From Mycoplasmopsis bovigenitalium (GTDB lineage: Bacteria > Bacillota_I > Bacilli_A > Mycoplasmatales > Metamycoplasmataceae): a DNA stretch of 64,000 nucleotides. Below are positions 29,199 through 41,291 of the stretch, piece after piece (within the stretch, counting starts at the first letter, position 1; each line of letters opens with the position of its first letter). The DNA lies in NCBI RefSeq assembly GCF_002356075.1, contig NZ_AP017902.1, forward strand, positions 310,001 through 374,000. Reading direction: 5' to 3'. The notes under the pieces are model-generated. The model worked only from the letters and a program-made list of their open reading frames with translations. It was not told the DNA's origin and ran no database searches. A program made the translations under genes and the position numbers.

Positions 29199-32099
29199 CT
29201 AAATTTCTTTGTATGATAATAATTTTAATTTACCTTTATCATTTTTTATTTGTGCCTTAATTACATCACCACTTTTTAGCGGACTTCACAAGTTTCAAGC
29301 AAAATTATTAATAAAAAATGCTTGAGTTTTAGTATCATCATTTAATTCTATAACAAAGAATGGCTTTTGGTTTAGTTTTCTTATTGCTTTTACATTTGTC
29401 ACTATAAATTCAGTGCTTCCAACTGGCAGCGTTAATAATTTAAAACCTGAATCATTTTTATATTTAGCAGTATTAAATGCATTGTATATTTGACCTAGTA
29501 AATTAATTTCATTTTTTGCTTCGTAATCAATGTCTTGTTCAACTAAATCATGATTTAAATCTAGATATCCTAAATCAATAATTGTTTGTTTGGAATCTAA
29601 CCATGTTTTTTTCGCAAATAATTTATAGCATTCAAATATTGCTGTAAGGGAATTTTCAATGAATTTTACATTGCCATATTTACGAAAAACATTAGCCTTT
29701 GTTAATGTTTCGATCATGCTTTCAGTAATACCTGCAAAACGCAATCTAAGTATTGTTTCATTCAAATTGGTGCTAAATTCACCATTATTTTTGCGTTCAT
29801 TTAGTATTTTATTTACACCTTCTGTACCAAACCCTTTTATCACATCAAAAGGAAGATATATTTCATTATCAACAATTGTTGCACTCATTTGCGAATAGTG
29901 AATATCGGGCGAATTAACTTTAATACCTCTATTTTTAATTTCATCAACAATACTTGAAATTTTAGTTTGTGAATTACGGTTTGAACTAATCAAAGCTGAA
30001 TAAAAGTACAATGGATATTTTGTTTTATAATATGCCATTTTCATTGTTAAATAAGCATAAGCAACCGCATGTGACTTATTAAATCCATATTCGGCAAAAC
30101 GCTCAATATTACTGTAAATTGAATTGATTTGGGAAATTTTAAGACCATTATTTAATGCGCCTGCAACAAACATTTGTTTATATTGTTTTATTTTAGATTC
30201 ATCTTTTTTACTTATCGCTCTTCTTAAAAAGTCCGCCTGAGAAAAACTCATGCCTGCAACTTTTTGTGCAATAAGCATTATTTGTTCTTGATAAACCATA
30301 ATGCCATAGGTAGATTTTAATATCTCATCATAAATAGGATGTATCTTGGTTACAAGGTTAAAATTATCTTTATTTTTAGCATAATCCTTTATGTAAGCCA
30401 TTGGTCCTGGTCTAAAAAGCGAAATAATCGCATATAAATCATCAAACGTATTCAATTGAACTGTTGAAATTGTTTTTTTCATTCCTGCAGACTCAAGTTG
30501 AAATATTCCTTCAGTAAAACCTTTGTTTAATTGGTCAAGTGTTTTAGTGTCATTTAAAATATCAATTTTACTATTGTTAATTAAGTAGTCAAAATGCTCA
30601 TTTAAAGGTAAATTATTTTCAATATTTTTTACCTCTGTCAATGTTTTTAAGCCTAATAAGTCAATTTTTAATAAACCAAAATTTTCAACATAATCCATTG
30701 TCAATTGAACTTGTTGATAATCAGTTGCGTTCATAGATGTAGGTGCATAATTAGATATTTTTTGTTTTGCAATAATTAAACCAGCGGGGTGGAAACTCTG
30801 TTGTCTAGGTAAACCTTCAATTTTTAATGAATATTCTAAAAGTTGAGGATATTTTTCAATCTCAATAATAAAACTATGGTTTTTTATTGAGGCTTGAGCA
30901 AGAGAATCTCAACCATCAAGTGTTTTAGAAATTCTATTAATATCTGCCAAACTTATCCCAAGCACTCTTCCAACATCTCTTATTGCAGTTTTTGCTCCAA
31001 TTGTCTGAAAAGTTGAAATCAAAGCAATATTGTCAGCCCCATATTTATCTTTTAAGTAATCAAAAACTCCTTGTCTTCTGTCATCTTGTATATCGATATC
31101 AATGTCAGGCCAACTAACTCTTTCTGGATTCAAAAAACGCTCAAATAATAGGTCATATTTAAGTGGGTTAATTGACGTAATGTTTAGTAAATAAGAAACA
31201 AAAGAACCGCCAGCGCTACCTCGTCCAGGGCCAATAGCAATGTTATTATTTTTAGCTCAATTAACAAGATCTTGAATTATTAAAAAATAATTAACAAATC
31301 CAAGTTTTCTAATTATATTAACTTCTGATGTTAAACGAGAATATCAAACATCTTTGTCTTTTGGTAATTCATGAGCAATTCTTTGCAATCCTTCATTAAT
31401 AAGTTTGGCAAAAAGTTTTTCATTTGTTTCATCATCGTTATTTTCAAAGCGTGCTAAATTTAGAGTTTTTGGCGGCAATTCAAAGTTACACTGATCTATT
31501 ATTTTATTAATTCGATCAATAATTATTGGATCAACATCCGGAGAATCAAAATAATTATCATATTGAATTGTTGTTGGTAAATTAGCAACTTTTTGAAGTA
31601 TATTTAGTGCTTCATTATCCTCAATATTTAATAATTGATTTTGTCTAACATAAATTCCGTTTTCAATTGAAATATCAATTGAATTCACAAAATAATTGCC
31701 ATTGTTTATAATGTAGTTTTTCTTAGTTTTTGCATAGTAACCATTTGTTGGGTGATCTATGACAAAAATATTATTATCAATAATGTTTTCTATTGATAAT
31801 TCAATATTTTTTGATTTATCTAGTATTAAATTATTTATTTTTTGAAAACCAGCGTAGTTTTTTGCTAATAAAATAAAACGGTATTGAGCAATATCAATAT
31901 CAACCCCAACAATTGGTTTAATTTGATATTTTGAACAAAGATCTAAGAAAATTCCTAGACCAAACATATTGTTATAGTCTGTTAGCACCACAGCTTTTAA
32001 ATTATTCTCTTTTGATTGCTTAACAAGATCTTCAATTCTTATTAAAGAGTTTAAAAACGAGTATTCAGTTGTGTTATATAAATTTATAAATTTATTCAT
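29199..32099 (-). CDS. dnaE: DNA polymerase III alpha subunit, DnaE type
   Basis: This 966-residue protein has an N-terminal PHP domain (about 1-210) and palm/thumb regions with GPGRGSAGGSFVSY and the catalytic acids in PDIDIDIQDDRR (about 330-341). It also has FHPAGLII, LLKIDLLGLKTL with the third Asp, LFRPGPM and YQEQIM, and finally the helix-hairpin and OB regions. The PHP metal ligands look lost: INLYNTTEYS replaces the usual His-x-His and LTDYNNM replaces LTDHGNM. TATGAT lies exactly 6 nt before the ATG at 32097-32099, which suggests a leaderless mRNA. Confidence 0.93.
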
Positions 32100-32213
32100 A
32101 TAATAATCATAAATTATCAATTTAACTTTTAAAATAAATTCCTAAATATTTGTTTAATAAACGAATAATTAATGTTTTATCCAACATTAAATATTGATTA
32201 TCTGATACAAAAC

Positions 32214-32244
32214 ATAAGAAAAAAATGGCGCTATTTGCCATTTT
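32214..32244 (-). terminator. Terminator of the tex operon
   Basis: On the minus strand AAAATGGC (32237-32244) pairs with GCCATTTT (32222-32229) and is followed by TTTTTTCTT. It overlaps the end of the coding region. Confidence 0.7.
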
Positions 32245-34390
32245 GTTCATAAATTAATTTACCTTGAATTCGTCCACGCTCTAAGTCATTATCCAAAATC
32301 TCAATTGTGATGTTATCACCAACTTTCACGATTTCAGAAGGATGTTTTATAAAATGATTGTTATCTTTCTTCATATTACTAATATGAACTAAAACATTCT
32401 GTTTGATACCGATATAGACAAAAATACCAAAATCAGTAATACTTTGCACAGAACCTGTAATAATTAATCCTTTTTTTACATCTTCAGCGTTTAAAACATC
32501 TTTTTTAAGTATGTAGCCTTCTTTTTGGTCTCTTATATCCTTAGTAGGGTTTTTTAGCGATTCAATAATTAGCGTTATATCATAAATATTTGAATTGAAT
32601 TTATTAGCTAACTCTTCAATATTTGCTGCTTCCAAAATTGATTTGTCTATATTTCCCAAATCAATTTTTAAATACTCACAAACGTCAAAAGCAAGCTTGT
32701 ATGATTCAGGGTGAATTGAAGTTCTATCAAAGAAATTTTTAGAATCGTGAATTCTTAAAAAACCAACTGATTGTTCGAATGCTTTTGCACCTAAACCCTT
32801 AACTTTTTTAAGTTGCGAACGGTCACTAAAACGATTGATTTCACTTCGATAATCAATTATGTTCTGAGCAATTTTCTCACTTAATCCAGAAATGTGTTTT
32901 AGGATCGTTTTTGAGGCAGTATTTAAGTCAACTCCAACCTGGTTGACAACTTTGTCAACTTTAAAATCTAGTGCCTTGGATAATTCTTTTTGGTCAACAT
33001 CATGTTGATATTGACCAACACCTAAGCTTTTTGGGTCGATTTTAACTAATTCATTCAAAGGGTCTTGGAAACGACGCGCAATATTAATTGCACTACGTTC
33101 CTCAACACTAAAATCAGGGAATTCTTCTTGAGCAATTTTTGATGCTGAATATACAGAAGCACCAACTTCGCTAACAACAACATATGAAATATCACTCTTA
33201 TCATCGCGTTGTTTAATTAAATTAGCGATAAATTCCTCAGTTTCTCTCGAAGCAGTTCCATTGCCAATTGCAATAACGTTAACATTATATTCATTGATTA
33301 AATCATTTACAATCTTTGCGGCTTGAACTTTTTGGTTTTTTGGTGGAGTTGGATAAATAATATCTTTATCTAAAAAGTTTCCTTGTGGATCAATTACTGC
33401 AATTTTGCAACCATGTATATATGCTGGGTCAATTGCTAAAACAGTTTTATTTTTTACCGCAGGTCAAAGTAGCATTGATTCAAGACTATTTGCAAATAAT
33501 TCAACAGCTTCTTTTTCTGCTCTTGCAAATAAATCAGATTTAATTTCGCGAATTATTGAAGGTGCAATTAAACGTTCAAAACTGTCTATCACAGCTTCAT
33601 GAATAATTTTTCCTGTTTGTTTATTTTTAAAATAAAGTGCATTGATTTGATAAATTAAATGATTTTGATTAAAATCAATATCATATGAAATAATTTTTTT
33701 GTCTTCTGCACGTGAAATTGCAAGAACTCTGTGGTTTGGAATTTGTTTTACTTTTTCCTTGAAATCATAATAAAGTTCAAAGTTTTTATTTTCATCTTCA
33801 GCATTCTTTTTAAGTTTAGTAATAATTGTTCCAAATTTATAAAGCTGACCTTTTACATAGTCTCTTGCTAAGGCATCTTGCGATATTCATTGACTAATGA
33901 TATATTTAGCTTGCTCTATTGCAAATTCTACTGTTGGCACTTTATCATTAATGTATTTTTCTGCATCTCTATAAGGGCTGTATTTTGGATCATTGTTGGT
34001 GAAAATTTCTTTTGCAAGCGGTTCAAGACCTAAAGCAATAGCCTCTGTGGCTTTTGTTTTTTTGCCAACTTTAAATGGTTCATAAATGTTTTCAACCTGA
34101 GCTTTAGTTTCTGCCAATCTCAATTTATTTTCAATATCTTTGGTCAAAAGATCTTTTTCTTTAAGTATTTGAATTATTGCTTCTTTTCTTTTGTTTAGTT
34201 CAATGTTGTATTCATACATATCACTAATTTTTTGAATAACTTCTTCATCTAAACCGCCAGTTTGGTCTTGACGATATCTAGCAATAAAAGGGACAGTTGA
34301 ATTTTCTGCCAATAAAGCTAAAACAACTTGAACCTGTTTAATATCAAGTTCAAGTTGTTTAGCCACGAATTTAATTGATATTTCATTCAT
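32231..34390 (-). CDS. tex: Tex-family S1 RNA-binding protein
   Basis: This 719-residue protein begins ISIKFVAKQLELDIKQV and has the Tex core: VPFIARYRQDQTGGLDE, YEPFKVGKKTKATEA, an RNase-H-like YqgF fold (VLAIDPAYIHGCKIAVID), tandem helix-hairpin-helix motifs around residues 500-560, and a C-terminal S1 domain (ITGSVQSITDFGIFVYIG). Tex binds nucleic acid and affects transcription; its exact cellular role in mollicutes is not established. AAGGATG precedes the ATG, and the gene follows the membrane protein gene after 9 nt. Confidence 0.9.
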
Positions 34391-34399
34391 GTTTCATCC

Positions 34400-35803
34400 T
34401 TAATTTTGTGTATTGGTTTGATTTGTTGTTTGTAAATTAAATCAAGCATCTAAAACAAGTTTCAATGTTACTATTTGTGCTTTTTTAATTTGTGTCTTTG
34501 CATCATCTCCAAACATTTTTTTAGAAATAAGTTGTTTGTATTTTTCAATAATATTTTTGTCAAATGTTTCTTTAAAATTGAATGATTTTTGAGCTTGTGA
34601 AGGTTTGTTTAAAACAATTTTAACGTTTGAATTTTCACTCTTCATTGTTTCAATAGCAATTGCCAGTTCATTCAACTTGTTTGCTAAGTGCAATTTTGTA
34701 TTATTATCCGATTCAATAAAGTTTCTATCCATTAATTTATAAGATAGTTTGTCAGAAATTGTAGTTTGTACAGCAGCGTTTACAAATTCATTTGTGACGT
34801 TTGTTGCGCTATTATAAACAGATTTTAACGCTTCTTGTTCATCTTGGTTTGAGTCTTTAAAATTAATAGTTATTGTTTTATTTTCGTAGTCTTTAATTAT
34901 TTGTGCTTGTGAAAGGTGCTTTGCGAATTCAACATAAACTGACAAGACTTTTTGTTTGTCAATTACACTTTCAAATTTAAGTGATTGGAATTCTTTAACA
35001 AAACCATTTTTGAATTCTTTAATTATTTCCGAAGAACCTTTATCAAAGATTTTCCCAAAATCTATTTGTCCGTTTTGATTTACATATTCATTATAGTCAT
35101 GTTGTTTATTGTTTTTGTTTTGTTTTTTAGCTGCAGATTCAGAAATATTTTTTGATGCTTCATTAATAAATTCATCCATATTAATTTCGTCTTTTAAGTT
35201 GTATAAAGCTCTAAAAAACGGATAGTAATCTGCGGGTAGTGCGATTTTGTTACGAGATATTGCCGAAAGTACACTTGCATTTGCTTTTACAATTGAATTT
35301 TTGTTTGTAAAAAATCCCGCTGATGCAATAAAGCCTACTGAAATTGGAACAATTGCAATTGGCGCAACTAAAGCACCGCCCAATCTTATTAAACCAACCC
35401 TTTTGCCTTTATCTTTTAGTTTTTTAAGTCTTAAACGTGTAACAAACACAAGAAGGTTAGCAAGAATAATAGCTAAAATATGAAATGCTGTAAGTATTAA
35501 TATAAATACTAAACATGCTACAAATGGTCAAAAGTCATTTTTATCAAAATATTTTACATCAGGAACATGTTTAAAGCCATTTATTGCCGCTGTTATTCCA
35601 ATTGCGGCGAATAATCCTACAAAATCAAATATCATTAAAAATAATGCATATCAAAAGCCTCTAAAAATTCCTTTTAATAAAGCAATCAATAAAAATAATG
35701 TCAATAGAGAACCAATTATTATGTGTCAAATAATTGGATTTTGCATTGCGGTTTGCATTTTATTCATAAACTCTAGCAATGTTTCACTGTTAAAATTTTT
35801 CAT
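34400..35803 (-). CDS. Membrane protein, CvpA-like N-terminus, long extracellular or cytoplasmic tail
   Basis: This 467-residue protein has three or four membrane segments in the first 170 residues (IIWHIIIGSLLTLFLLIALL, FVGLFAAIGITAAI, FVACLVFILILTAFHILAI, ALVAPIAIVPISVGFIASAG). This spacing resembles CvpA-family proteins, but similarity is weak. The remaining 300 residues are soluble, helical and Lys/Asn-rich. It is followed 9 nt later by tex. TATCAT lies 6 nt before the ATG and no ribosome-binding site is visible. Its function is unknown. Confidence 0.6.
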
Positions 35804-35846
35804 AAAAAAATGATACATTATTTTTAATATGTGCGAAATTGAAATA

Positions 35847-35873
35847 TAAAAAATAAAGCGGCAAATTTTACCG
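35847..35873 (-). terminator. Probable terminator of def
   Basis: On the minus strand CGGTAAAATTTGCCG can fold, and GCTTTATTTTTTATATT follows. It lies 33 bases past the def stop. Confidence 0.5.
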
Positions 35874-35905
35874 ATTCAATTGAAAAAATATTCATATTAG
35901 TAAAT

Positions 35906-36493
35906 TTAATCAATAAGACGAGAGTTATTCAGTTTCTTAAATGGATTTGATTTATCAATATTGTCGATAAATAGTTTGCCTTGTAAATGGTCTAATTCGT
36001 GTTGTGCAACAATCGCTAAATAACCTGTTAAATCTTTGGTGACATACTTTTTCTCAAGAAATGAATATGCTTCAAAAACAATACGATTAGCTCTGTAAAC
36101 TAAACCAGATTGTGATTTTATATTTGAACCAACACTTAAGCAACCTTCCCCCTCAGCTAATGCAACTTTGAAATCAGATTTTGCAATAATTTTTGGATTT
36201 ATAAAAACATCTTTAATTGGTTTTTGGCCTGGCTCAATCAAATTTGAGTTTTCATCGCTAAAATTAATATAAAACATGTTTTTAAGAATCCCATACTGAA
36301 CAGCAGCCACTCCTACCCCAGGTTGATAAAGAGTTCCATCTTGTTGGCTATCGTCAATATGATAAATCATCGCATTTGCTAAATCAATATCTTCTTGAAT
36401 CATTGGTATTGGAATATCCTTTGATTTTTCTCTAAGAACTTTATTTGGCAGTTGTTTAATTTTGTACTGTTTTACATCTAATTTATATTTCAT
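35906..36493 (-). CDS. def: Peptide deformylase
   Basis: This 195-residue protein removes the formyl group from new N-termini. All three signature motifs are present: GVGVAAVQ (motif 1), EGCLSV with the metal-binding Cys (motif 2), and QHELDHLQG with both metal-binding His residues and the catalytic Glu (motif 3). The length and insertion between motifs fit the type 2 enzymes of Gram-positive bacteria. It is divergent from rsmD; the start-to-start gap is 44 nt. Confidence 0.95.
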   Translation of the reverse strand: MKYKLDVKQYKIKQLPNKVLREKSKDIPIPMIQEDIDLANAMIYHIDDSQQDGTLYQPGVGVAAVQYGILKNMFYINFSDENSNLIEPGQKPIKDVFINPKIIAKSDFKVALAEGEGCLSVGSNIKSQSGLVYRANRIVFEAYSFLEKKYVTKDLTGYLAIVAQHELDHLQGKLFIDNIDKSNPFKKLNNSRLID

Positions 36494-36537
36494 ATAATAT
36501 TTATGATACCATAAATAAAATATGTTTGCGAGGTAAT

Positions 36538-37080
36538 ATGCTTAGAATCATTTCAGGTAAATATCGAAGATTATTAATCAATAGACCGCCAAGAGAAATA
36601 ACAAGACCAACAAAGGATAATATCCGAGAATCAATAATAAATTCACTGCGGTTTGAATTAGAAAATAAGAATGTTCTTGATTTATTTGCAGGCTCTGGTG
36701 CATTAGGTATTGAAATGCTAAGTAATGGCGCATCTCATTGTGTTTTTATTGAAAAAAATCACAATGTCTTTAACATTTTGAAACAAAATATTGAATCTTT
36801 AAAAATAGAAAATTCAAATGCATACAAAAGTGATGCAGTTGCCTATTTATCAAATGTTAGCGATGCAAAATTTGATTTTATTTTAATCGATCCACCGTAT
36901 AAGCAATATGATCTTGTTATGCAAGTATTGAATTTAATTGTCGAAAAAAATTTATTGAATAATTCAGGAAAAATAGTTGTTGAAACTGACGATATCAACC
37001 AAATACATTTACCAAATGAATTTAAAAATATTCAAATTCGTAAATTTGGTAAAGTGAACATTATATATTTAAGTAAATAA
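36538..37080 (+). CDS. rsmD: 16S rRNA m2G966 methyltransferase RsmD
   Basis: This 180-residue SAM-dependent methyltransferase has the family N-terminus MLRIISGKYRRLLI, the RPTKDNIRESI helix, SAM-binding LDLFAGSGALGIEMLSNGA and the catalytic ILIDPPY. The ATG at 36538 is chosen because GAGGT sits 5-9 nt upstream. The gene ends directly against the SRP RNA on the opposite strand. Confidence 0.92.
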   Translation: MLRIISGKYRRLLINRPPREITRPTKDNIRESIINSLRFELENKNVLDLFAGSGALGIEMLSNGASHCVFIEKNHNVFNILKQNIESLKIENSNAYKSDAVAYLSNVSDAKFDFILIDPPYKQYDLVMQVLNLIVEKNLLNNSGKIVVETDDINQIHLPNEFKNIQIRKFGKVNIIYLSK

Positions 37081-37165
37081 AAAAGCCAGCAAACACGACA
37101 CTTATTGATGTGGCTGCTGTGTTCCCACCCTGACCAGGTTACAATGTTATCGTTTTACTGACGTT
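37081..37165 (-). ncRNA. ffs: Signal recognition particle RNA (small bacterial type)
   Basis: On the minus strand the apical domain reads CCTGGTCAGGGTGGGAACAC followed by AGCAGCC, the SRP54-binding helix 8 pattern. The arms pair (GTCAGTAAA and CGA near 37164-37152 with TCGTG-TTTGCTGGC near 37083-37097), giving one long hairpin of about 85 nt. A T-run (TTTTTTATTT) ends it, which overlaps the rsmD stop. Exact ends are estimated. Confidence 0.85.
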
Positions 37166-37208
37166 ATTATTATAATATAAAAAATGTTAAATATAATATA
37201 ATTAAATT

Positions 37209-38195
37209 ATGAGAAATTTTTCATATAAAGATATTTCAAGATTAGCAAAAGTATCAATTAGTACTGTAAGTAGATATTACAATAATGGGTATGTAAGTAA
37301 AAGAACACGTGAAAAAATTGAAAAAGTTGTAAAAGACCATGACTATTACCCAAACAATGGTGCTAGATTGATTAAAGGAAGATCGAGATCTATTTTTACA
37401 ATATTACCTGATTTTTATGAAGGTTCTTTTAACCATATTGTTACTGGCATTGAGCATGCTGCAAAATTGCACAATAAAAAAGTGTTTATTACACATACTT
37501 CAGTTGAACAAGACCAATATATTGAAACAATTAAATATTGCTTGGCTTGAAAACCTAGTGCAATGGTTTTCTTTTTACCTAAAATTGACAATGAAAAAAT
37601 CATTCATTTTATTAAACACCATGTTTCAGAATCAATTCCTATCATCTATGGAGAACAAGCAGAATCGATCAACTGGATCGATGTGGATGTTGAAAATTCA
37701 TTCTATTCTGTAACTAAAAGTTTCTCAGAATATATAGAAGAAAACCAAAAAATTGTTTATGCAGATGATTCAAAATTATCACCACGTCAAAAACAACTAC
37801 GTTACTGAGGATTTAAAAAAGCCTGTGATAAATTAAATATTGAATACGAAAGATACGAAGTTAACAATAAGAACAATCAAGAAGTTCAAAAATTCCAAAA
37901 ATATCTTCAAGACAAAGACTTGGTTAATGTTGTTTGTTCAACACATGAAACATTTATAAACTTAGTTTCATCAAATGACACTCAATTACGTTTAACTGAT
38001 ATTGGAACTCAATCAATTTATGATACTCAAAAGAAATATAAAGCCAAAATTTTTATTGATTATCATAAAATTGGCGAACAAATTGAAAAAACGGTTCATG
38101 AGATAAGTCAGAAAAAAGAATCAGAAACTTATGATAAAAATAATAAGCAATATTCACAAATTATTTTTAGACCATCAATACTTACTCAAAAATAG
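37209..38195 (+). CDS. LacI-family transcriptional regulator
   Basis: This 328-residue protein has an N-terminal helix-turn-helix (YKDISRLAKVSISTVSRYYN) with hinge region YYPNNGARLIKG, then a periplasmic-binding-protein-like effector domain (FNHIVTGIEHAAKLHNKKVF and later segments). It probably controls carbohydrate genes, but none are adjacent, so its targets and inducer are unknown. TATAAT at 37197-37202 lies exactly 6 nt before the ATG and there is no ribosome-binding site: a leaderless start is likely. A terminator follows at once. Confidence 0.85.
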
Positions 38196-38216
38196 GGCGC
38201 GCCGCCCTATTTTATT
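38189..38216. terminator. Bidirectional terminator between the LacI regulator and smpB
   Basis: AATAGGGC (38191-38198) pairs with GCCCTATT (38204-38211) around GCGCC, with A- and T-runs on the flanks. It overlaps both stop codons. Confidence 0.85.
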
Positions 38217-38655
38217 TATAATTTTTTAATACTTTTTGCAAATAGCGATCATTATCGCGCTTTTTAATTTGCTCTCTTTTGTCTGCTTTATTCATTGAAG
38301 TTACAAGTGCAATTTCAATTTTAATTCTTGATGCATTATTAAAATAAATTTTAGTTGGCAATATTGTTGAATTACCAAAACGTTCTTTTTTCGATTGAAG
38401 ACGTAAAATTTCATTTTTGTGCATTAATAATTTACGCTCACGAGTTTCATCACATTTAACTAACATAAATTGCTTGAATGTTGCATTATTTAATCATATT
38501 TCATTATTTTTGAAAAAACAATAAGCATTAGTTAGTTGAACCGTGCCAGCACGAGCTGATTTGACCTCTCAGCCCTCAAGAACCAAGCCAGCTTCATAAG
38601 TTTCTTCAATTTTATAACCGTGTAAACCTTTTCGATTGTCGCTTATTATTTTCAT
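38212..38655 (-). CDS. smpB: SsrA-binding protein SmpB
   Basis: This 147-residue protein carries tmRNA to stalled ribosomes. SmpB features are visible: SDNRKGLHGYKIEETYEAGL, LEGWEVKSARAG, LLMHKNEI, LPTKIYF, and the basic C-terminal KREQIKKRDNDRYLQK. An extended -10 (TGCTATAAT) lies exactly 6 nt before the ATG, with no ribosome-binding site. The tmRNA gene itself is not in the window. Confidence 0.94.
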
Positions 38656-38701
38656 ATTTTAATTATAGCAATCAACATTGTTTTGTATTGAAAAAGTTGA
38701 T

Positions 38702-38727
38702 AAATAAAAAACGAGAGGCTCGTTTTA
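38702..38727. terminator. Terminator of trxA
   Basis: AAAACGAG-AGG-CTCGTTTT hairpin with flanking A/T runs; it overlaps the trxA stop codon. Confidence 0.75.
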
Positions 38728-39039
38728 GTTAATGTGTTTTAAAACATCTTGTTTTAATTCATTGTAAGGTTTGTAGCCAATCATTTTTTGAAGTACTTCG
38801 CCATCTTTCATAATAAATCATGTAGGTAGGTTTGTAATTCCGAATTCGCCTGAAAGTTTCATGTTTTGGTCAACATCAACACGGAATACAGGAATACCAT
38901 CTTTGTTTGCTAATTCTTCACTTGATTCTTTAAACATTCTGCATGGAGGACATCATACAGCATGGAAAACTAGTAGATAAACGCCTTTTTGGTTTGGTTT
39001 AATTTCATCGTATCAAATTGCTTGTGTAATATCTTTCAT
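38725..39039 (-). CDS. trxA: Thioredoxin
   Basis: This 104-residue protein has the thioredoxin fold with active site VWCPPCRMF near residues 29-34 and the cis-Pro loop ITNLPTWFI. The dithiol is CPPC in place of the usual CGPC, which should alter its redox potential. It reduces protein disulfides in the cytoplasm. GAAAGGAC precedes the ATG. The thioredoxin reductase is not in the window. Confidence 0.93.
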
Positions 39040-39200
39040 ATTTTGTCCTTTCGATATTTACTATTTATGAACTTATTTTAAAACAAAAAAACAAATTATG
39101 AATAAAAAAATAGTTAAATTTTAAGTTTTTTTAGAAAATGCGATTTTAAAACTAAAATACAAATTTTATTTTTTTATTAATAATGATTAGTTTTTACAAG

Positions 39201-39228
39201 AAAAATAAGGAATAAAAATCCCTTATTT
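39201..39228 (-). terminator. Terminator of gyrB
   Basis: On the minus strand AAATAAGG and CCTTATTT form the stem, with TTTTTCTTG after it. Confidence 0.7.
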
Positions 39229-39231
39229 CGA

Positions 39232-41154
39232 CTATAAATCAATATTTTTGACATATTTAGCATTTGACTCAATGAATTCACGTCTTGGAAAGACTTCATC
39301 ACCCATTAAAGTTGTAAAAATTCAATCCGCTTGCGCTGCATCACTAACTTGAACTTGTAGCATTTTACGGTTGTCAGGGTCCATAGTTGTTTCTCATAAT
39401 TGTTCAGCGTCCATTTCTCCCAGACCTTTGTAACGTTGCACCGTTATTTTTTGACCATTAGACATCTCACTCATGACAATTTCTTTTTCAGAATCTGTAT
39501 AAGCGTACTTGATTGTTTTACCTTGTTGCAATCTATATAATGGGGGTTGTGCAATGTAAACAAAACCATATTCAATCAAAGGTCTAAAATAACGATAGAA
39601 GAATGTTAAAAGAAGTGTTCTAATGTGCGAACCATCCACATCGGCGTCAGTCATTATTACAATTTTATGATATCTTAACTTGTTAATATTGAATTCTTCT
39701 CCAACCCCTGTTCCAAGTGCAGAAATTATTGAAAGAATTTCTGCGTTTGAAAAAACTTTGGCAGGAGTATTTTTTTCAACATTAATTACTTTACCACGCA
39801 ATGGTAAAATTGCTTGTGTTTCACGGTTTCTACCGTTTTTAGCAGAACCACCCGCAGAGTTACCCTCAACAATGTATAATTCACTAATTTCTGCGTTTTT
39901 AGACGAACAATCGGCAAGTTTACCAGGTAATGAACCCGTATCAAAAACAGTTTTGCGACGCGCAGCATCTCTAGCAGCTTGTCCTGCTAAACGTGATTTG
40001 CGGGCATCAATTATTTTTTGAATTAACAATTTAGCTTCACTTGGATTTTCATTCATAAAGCGTTCAAAAGCTTCGCTAAAAATTTTATTAACAGCAGCAC
40101 GAGCATCCTTGTTGCCAAGTTTACCTTTCGTTTGCCCTTCAAAAATTGGGTCAGTGTGCTTAATTGAAATAATTGCAACGATACCTTCTTTAACATCATC
40201 TCTTGTAAATTTGTCTTCTTCTGATTTAACAAATGAATTTATAGTCGCATAATTATTAACAATTCTAACTAAGGCGTCATAAAATCCACTCTCGTGTGTT
40301 CCACCCTCAACTGTAATTATGTTGTTTGCGTAACTTACAACATTGCTTGTGATTTTTTCATTATATTGAACAGCAACTTCAACAGCAACCGCTGGCTGCT
40401 CACCATGAGCATATTCGCCTTCAGCATAAATTACTTCAGGGTGAATTAATTTTTGACCTTTATTTAATTCTTTAACATAGTCAACAATACCACCCTCAAA
40501 ATGATATTCAACAATTGAGTTTTCACGCTCGTCTTCGACAGAAATTCTCAGTCCTCTATTCAAATATGCAATTTGTTTAGCGTGGTCAACAACAACGGCA
40601 CGTTCAAAAGGTAAATTATCCATAATCGAATAATCTGGATGAAAACGCACTTTTGTTCCAGTTTCACCAGGTGCGTCGCCAATAACACTCAATGATTGTA
40701 CAGTTTGCCCACCATTATTAAAGTGTGCATAGTGTAATTTTCCATTACGTTTAACTCAAACTTCAAAATCATCACTTAGTGCGTTGACAACTGACGCACC
40801 TACACCATGAAGTCCCCCAGAAACTTTGTAGCTTTCTGAGTCAAATTTTCCACCAGCATGCAGCACAGTTAAGACAGTTTCAACAGTTGATAAACCAGTT
40901 TCAGGGTGTAAATCAGTCGGAATACCACGGCCATTATCCTCAATTTCAGCATAACCATCTGCAGTTAATTTAATTGAAACTTTATCGGCATAACCCGCCA
41001 TACATTCATCAACTGAGTTATCAACAATTTCTCAAATTAAATGATGAAGTCCCCGCAAACCGGTTGAACCAATATACATACCTGGGCGCACCCTAACAGC
41101 TTCTAAACCTTTTAAAACACGTATATTCGATGCACCATATTCTTTATTTTCCAT
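39232..41154 (-). CDS. gyrB: DNA gyrase subunit B
   Basis: This 640-residue protein has the GHKL ATPase domain: [37 protein letters not shown]. The transducer domain follows, and then the Toprim domain with [14 protein letters not shown] and [11 protein letters not shown], and the C-terminal [20 protein letters not shown]. It supplies ATP-driven strand passage with GyrA, which is not in the window. Spacing of motifs and length fit gyrB rather than parE, although the two are close in mollicutes. The ATG has AAGGAGAC before it. Confidence 0.88.
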
Positions 41155-41230
41155 TGCTGTCTCCTTATATATTAATATTTATAATTATATTGAATTTTTT
41201 ATTTTTTGGTATTTGCAAACTAAAATAATT

Positions 41231-41273
41231 TATAATATAAATGAAACGCCTCAAAGGCTGTGTTTTTTTACAT
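41231..41273 (+). promoter_or_regulatory. Promoter and leader hairpin before the YitT-family gene
   Basis: TATAAT at 41231-41236 is followed by a small hairpin, GCCT-CAA-AGGC (41248-41258), and a T7 run (41263-41269) before the ribosome-binding site at 41281-41287. This could be an attenuator. An in-frame ATG at 41241 would give a 17-residue longer product without a binding site. Confidence 0.35.
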
Positions 41274-41291
41274 TATTTAGAAAGGAGTATC

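Noticed and set aside
41241-41291. Earlier in-frame ATG for the YitT-family protein
   Set aside because: It lies only 4 nt after the TATAAT and has no ribosome-binding site, while the ATG at 41292 has AAAGGAG. The segment is better read as an untranslated leader.
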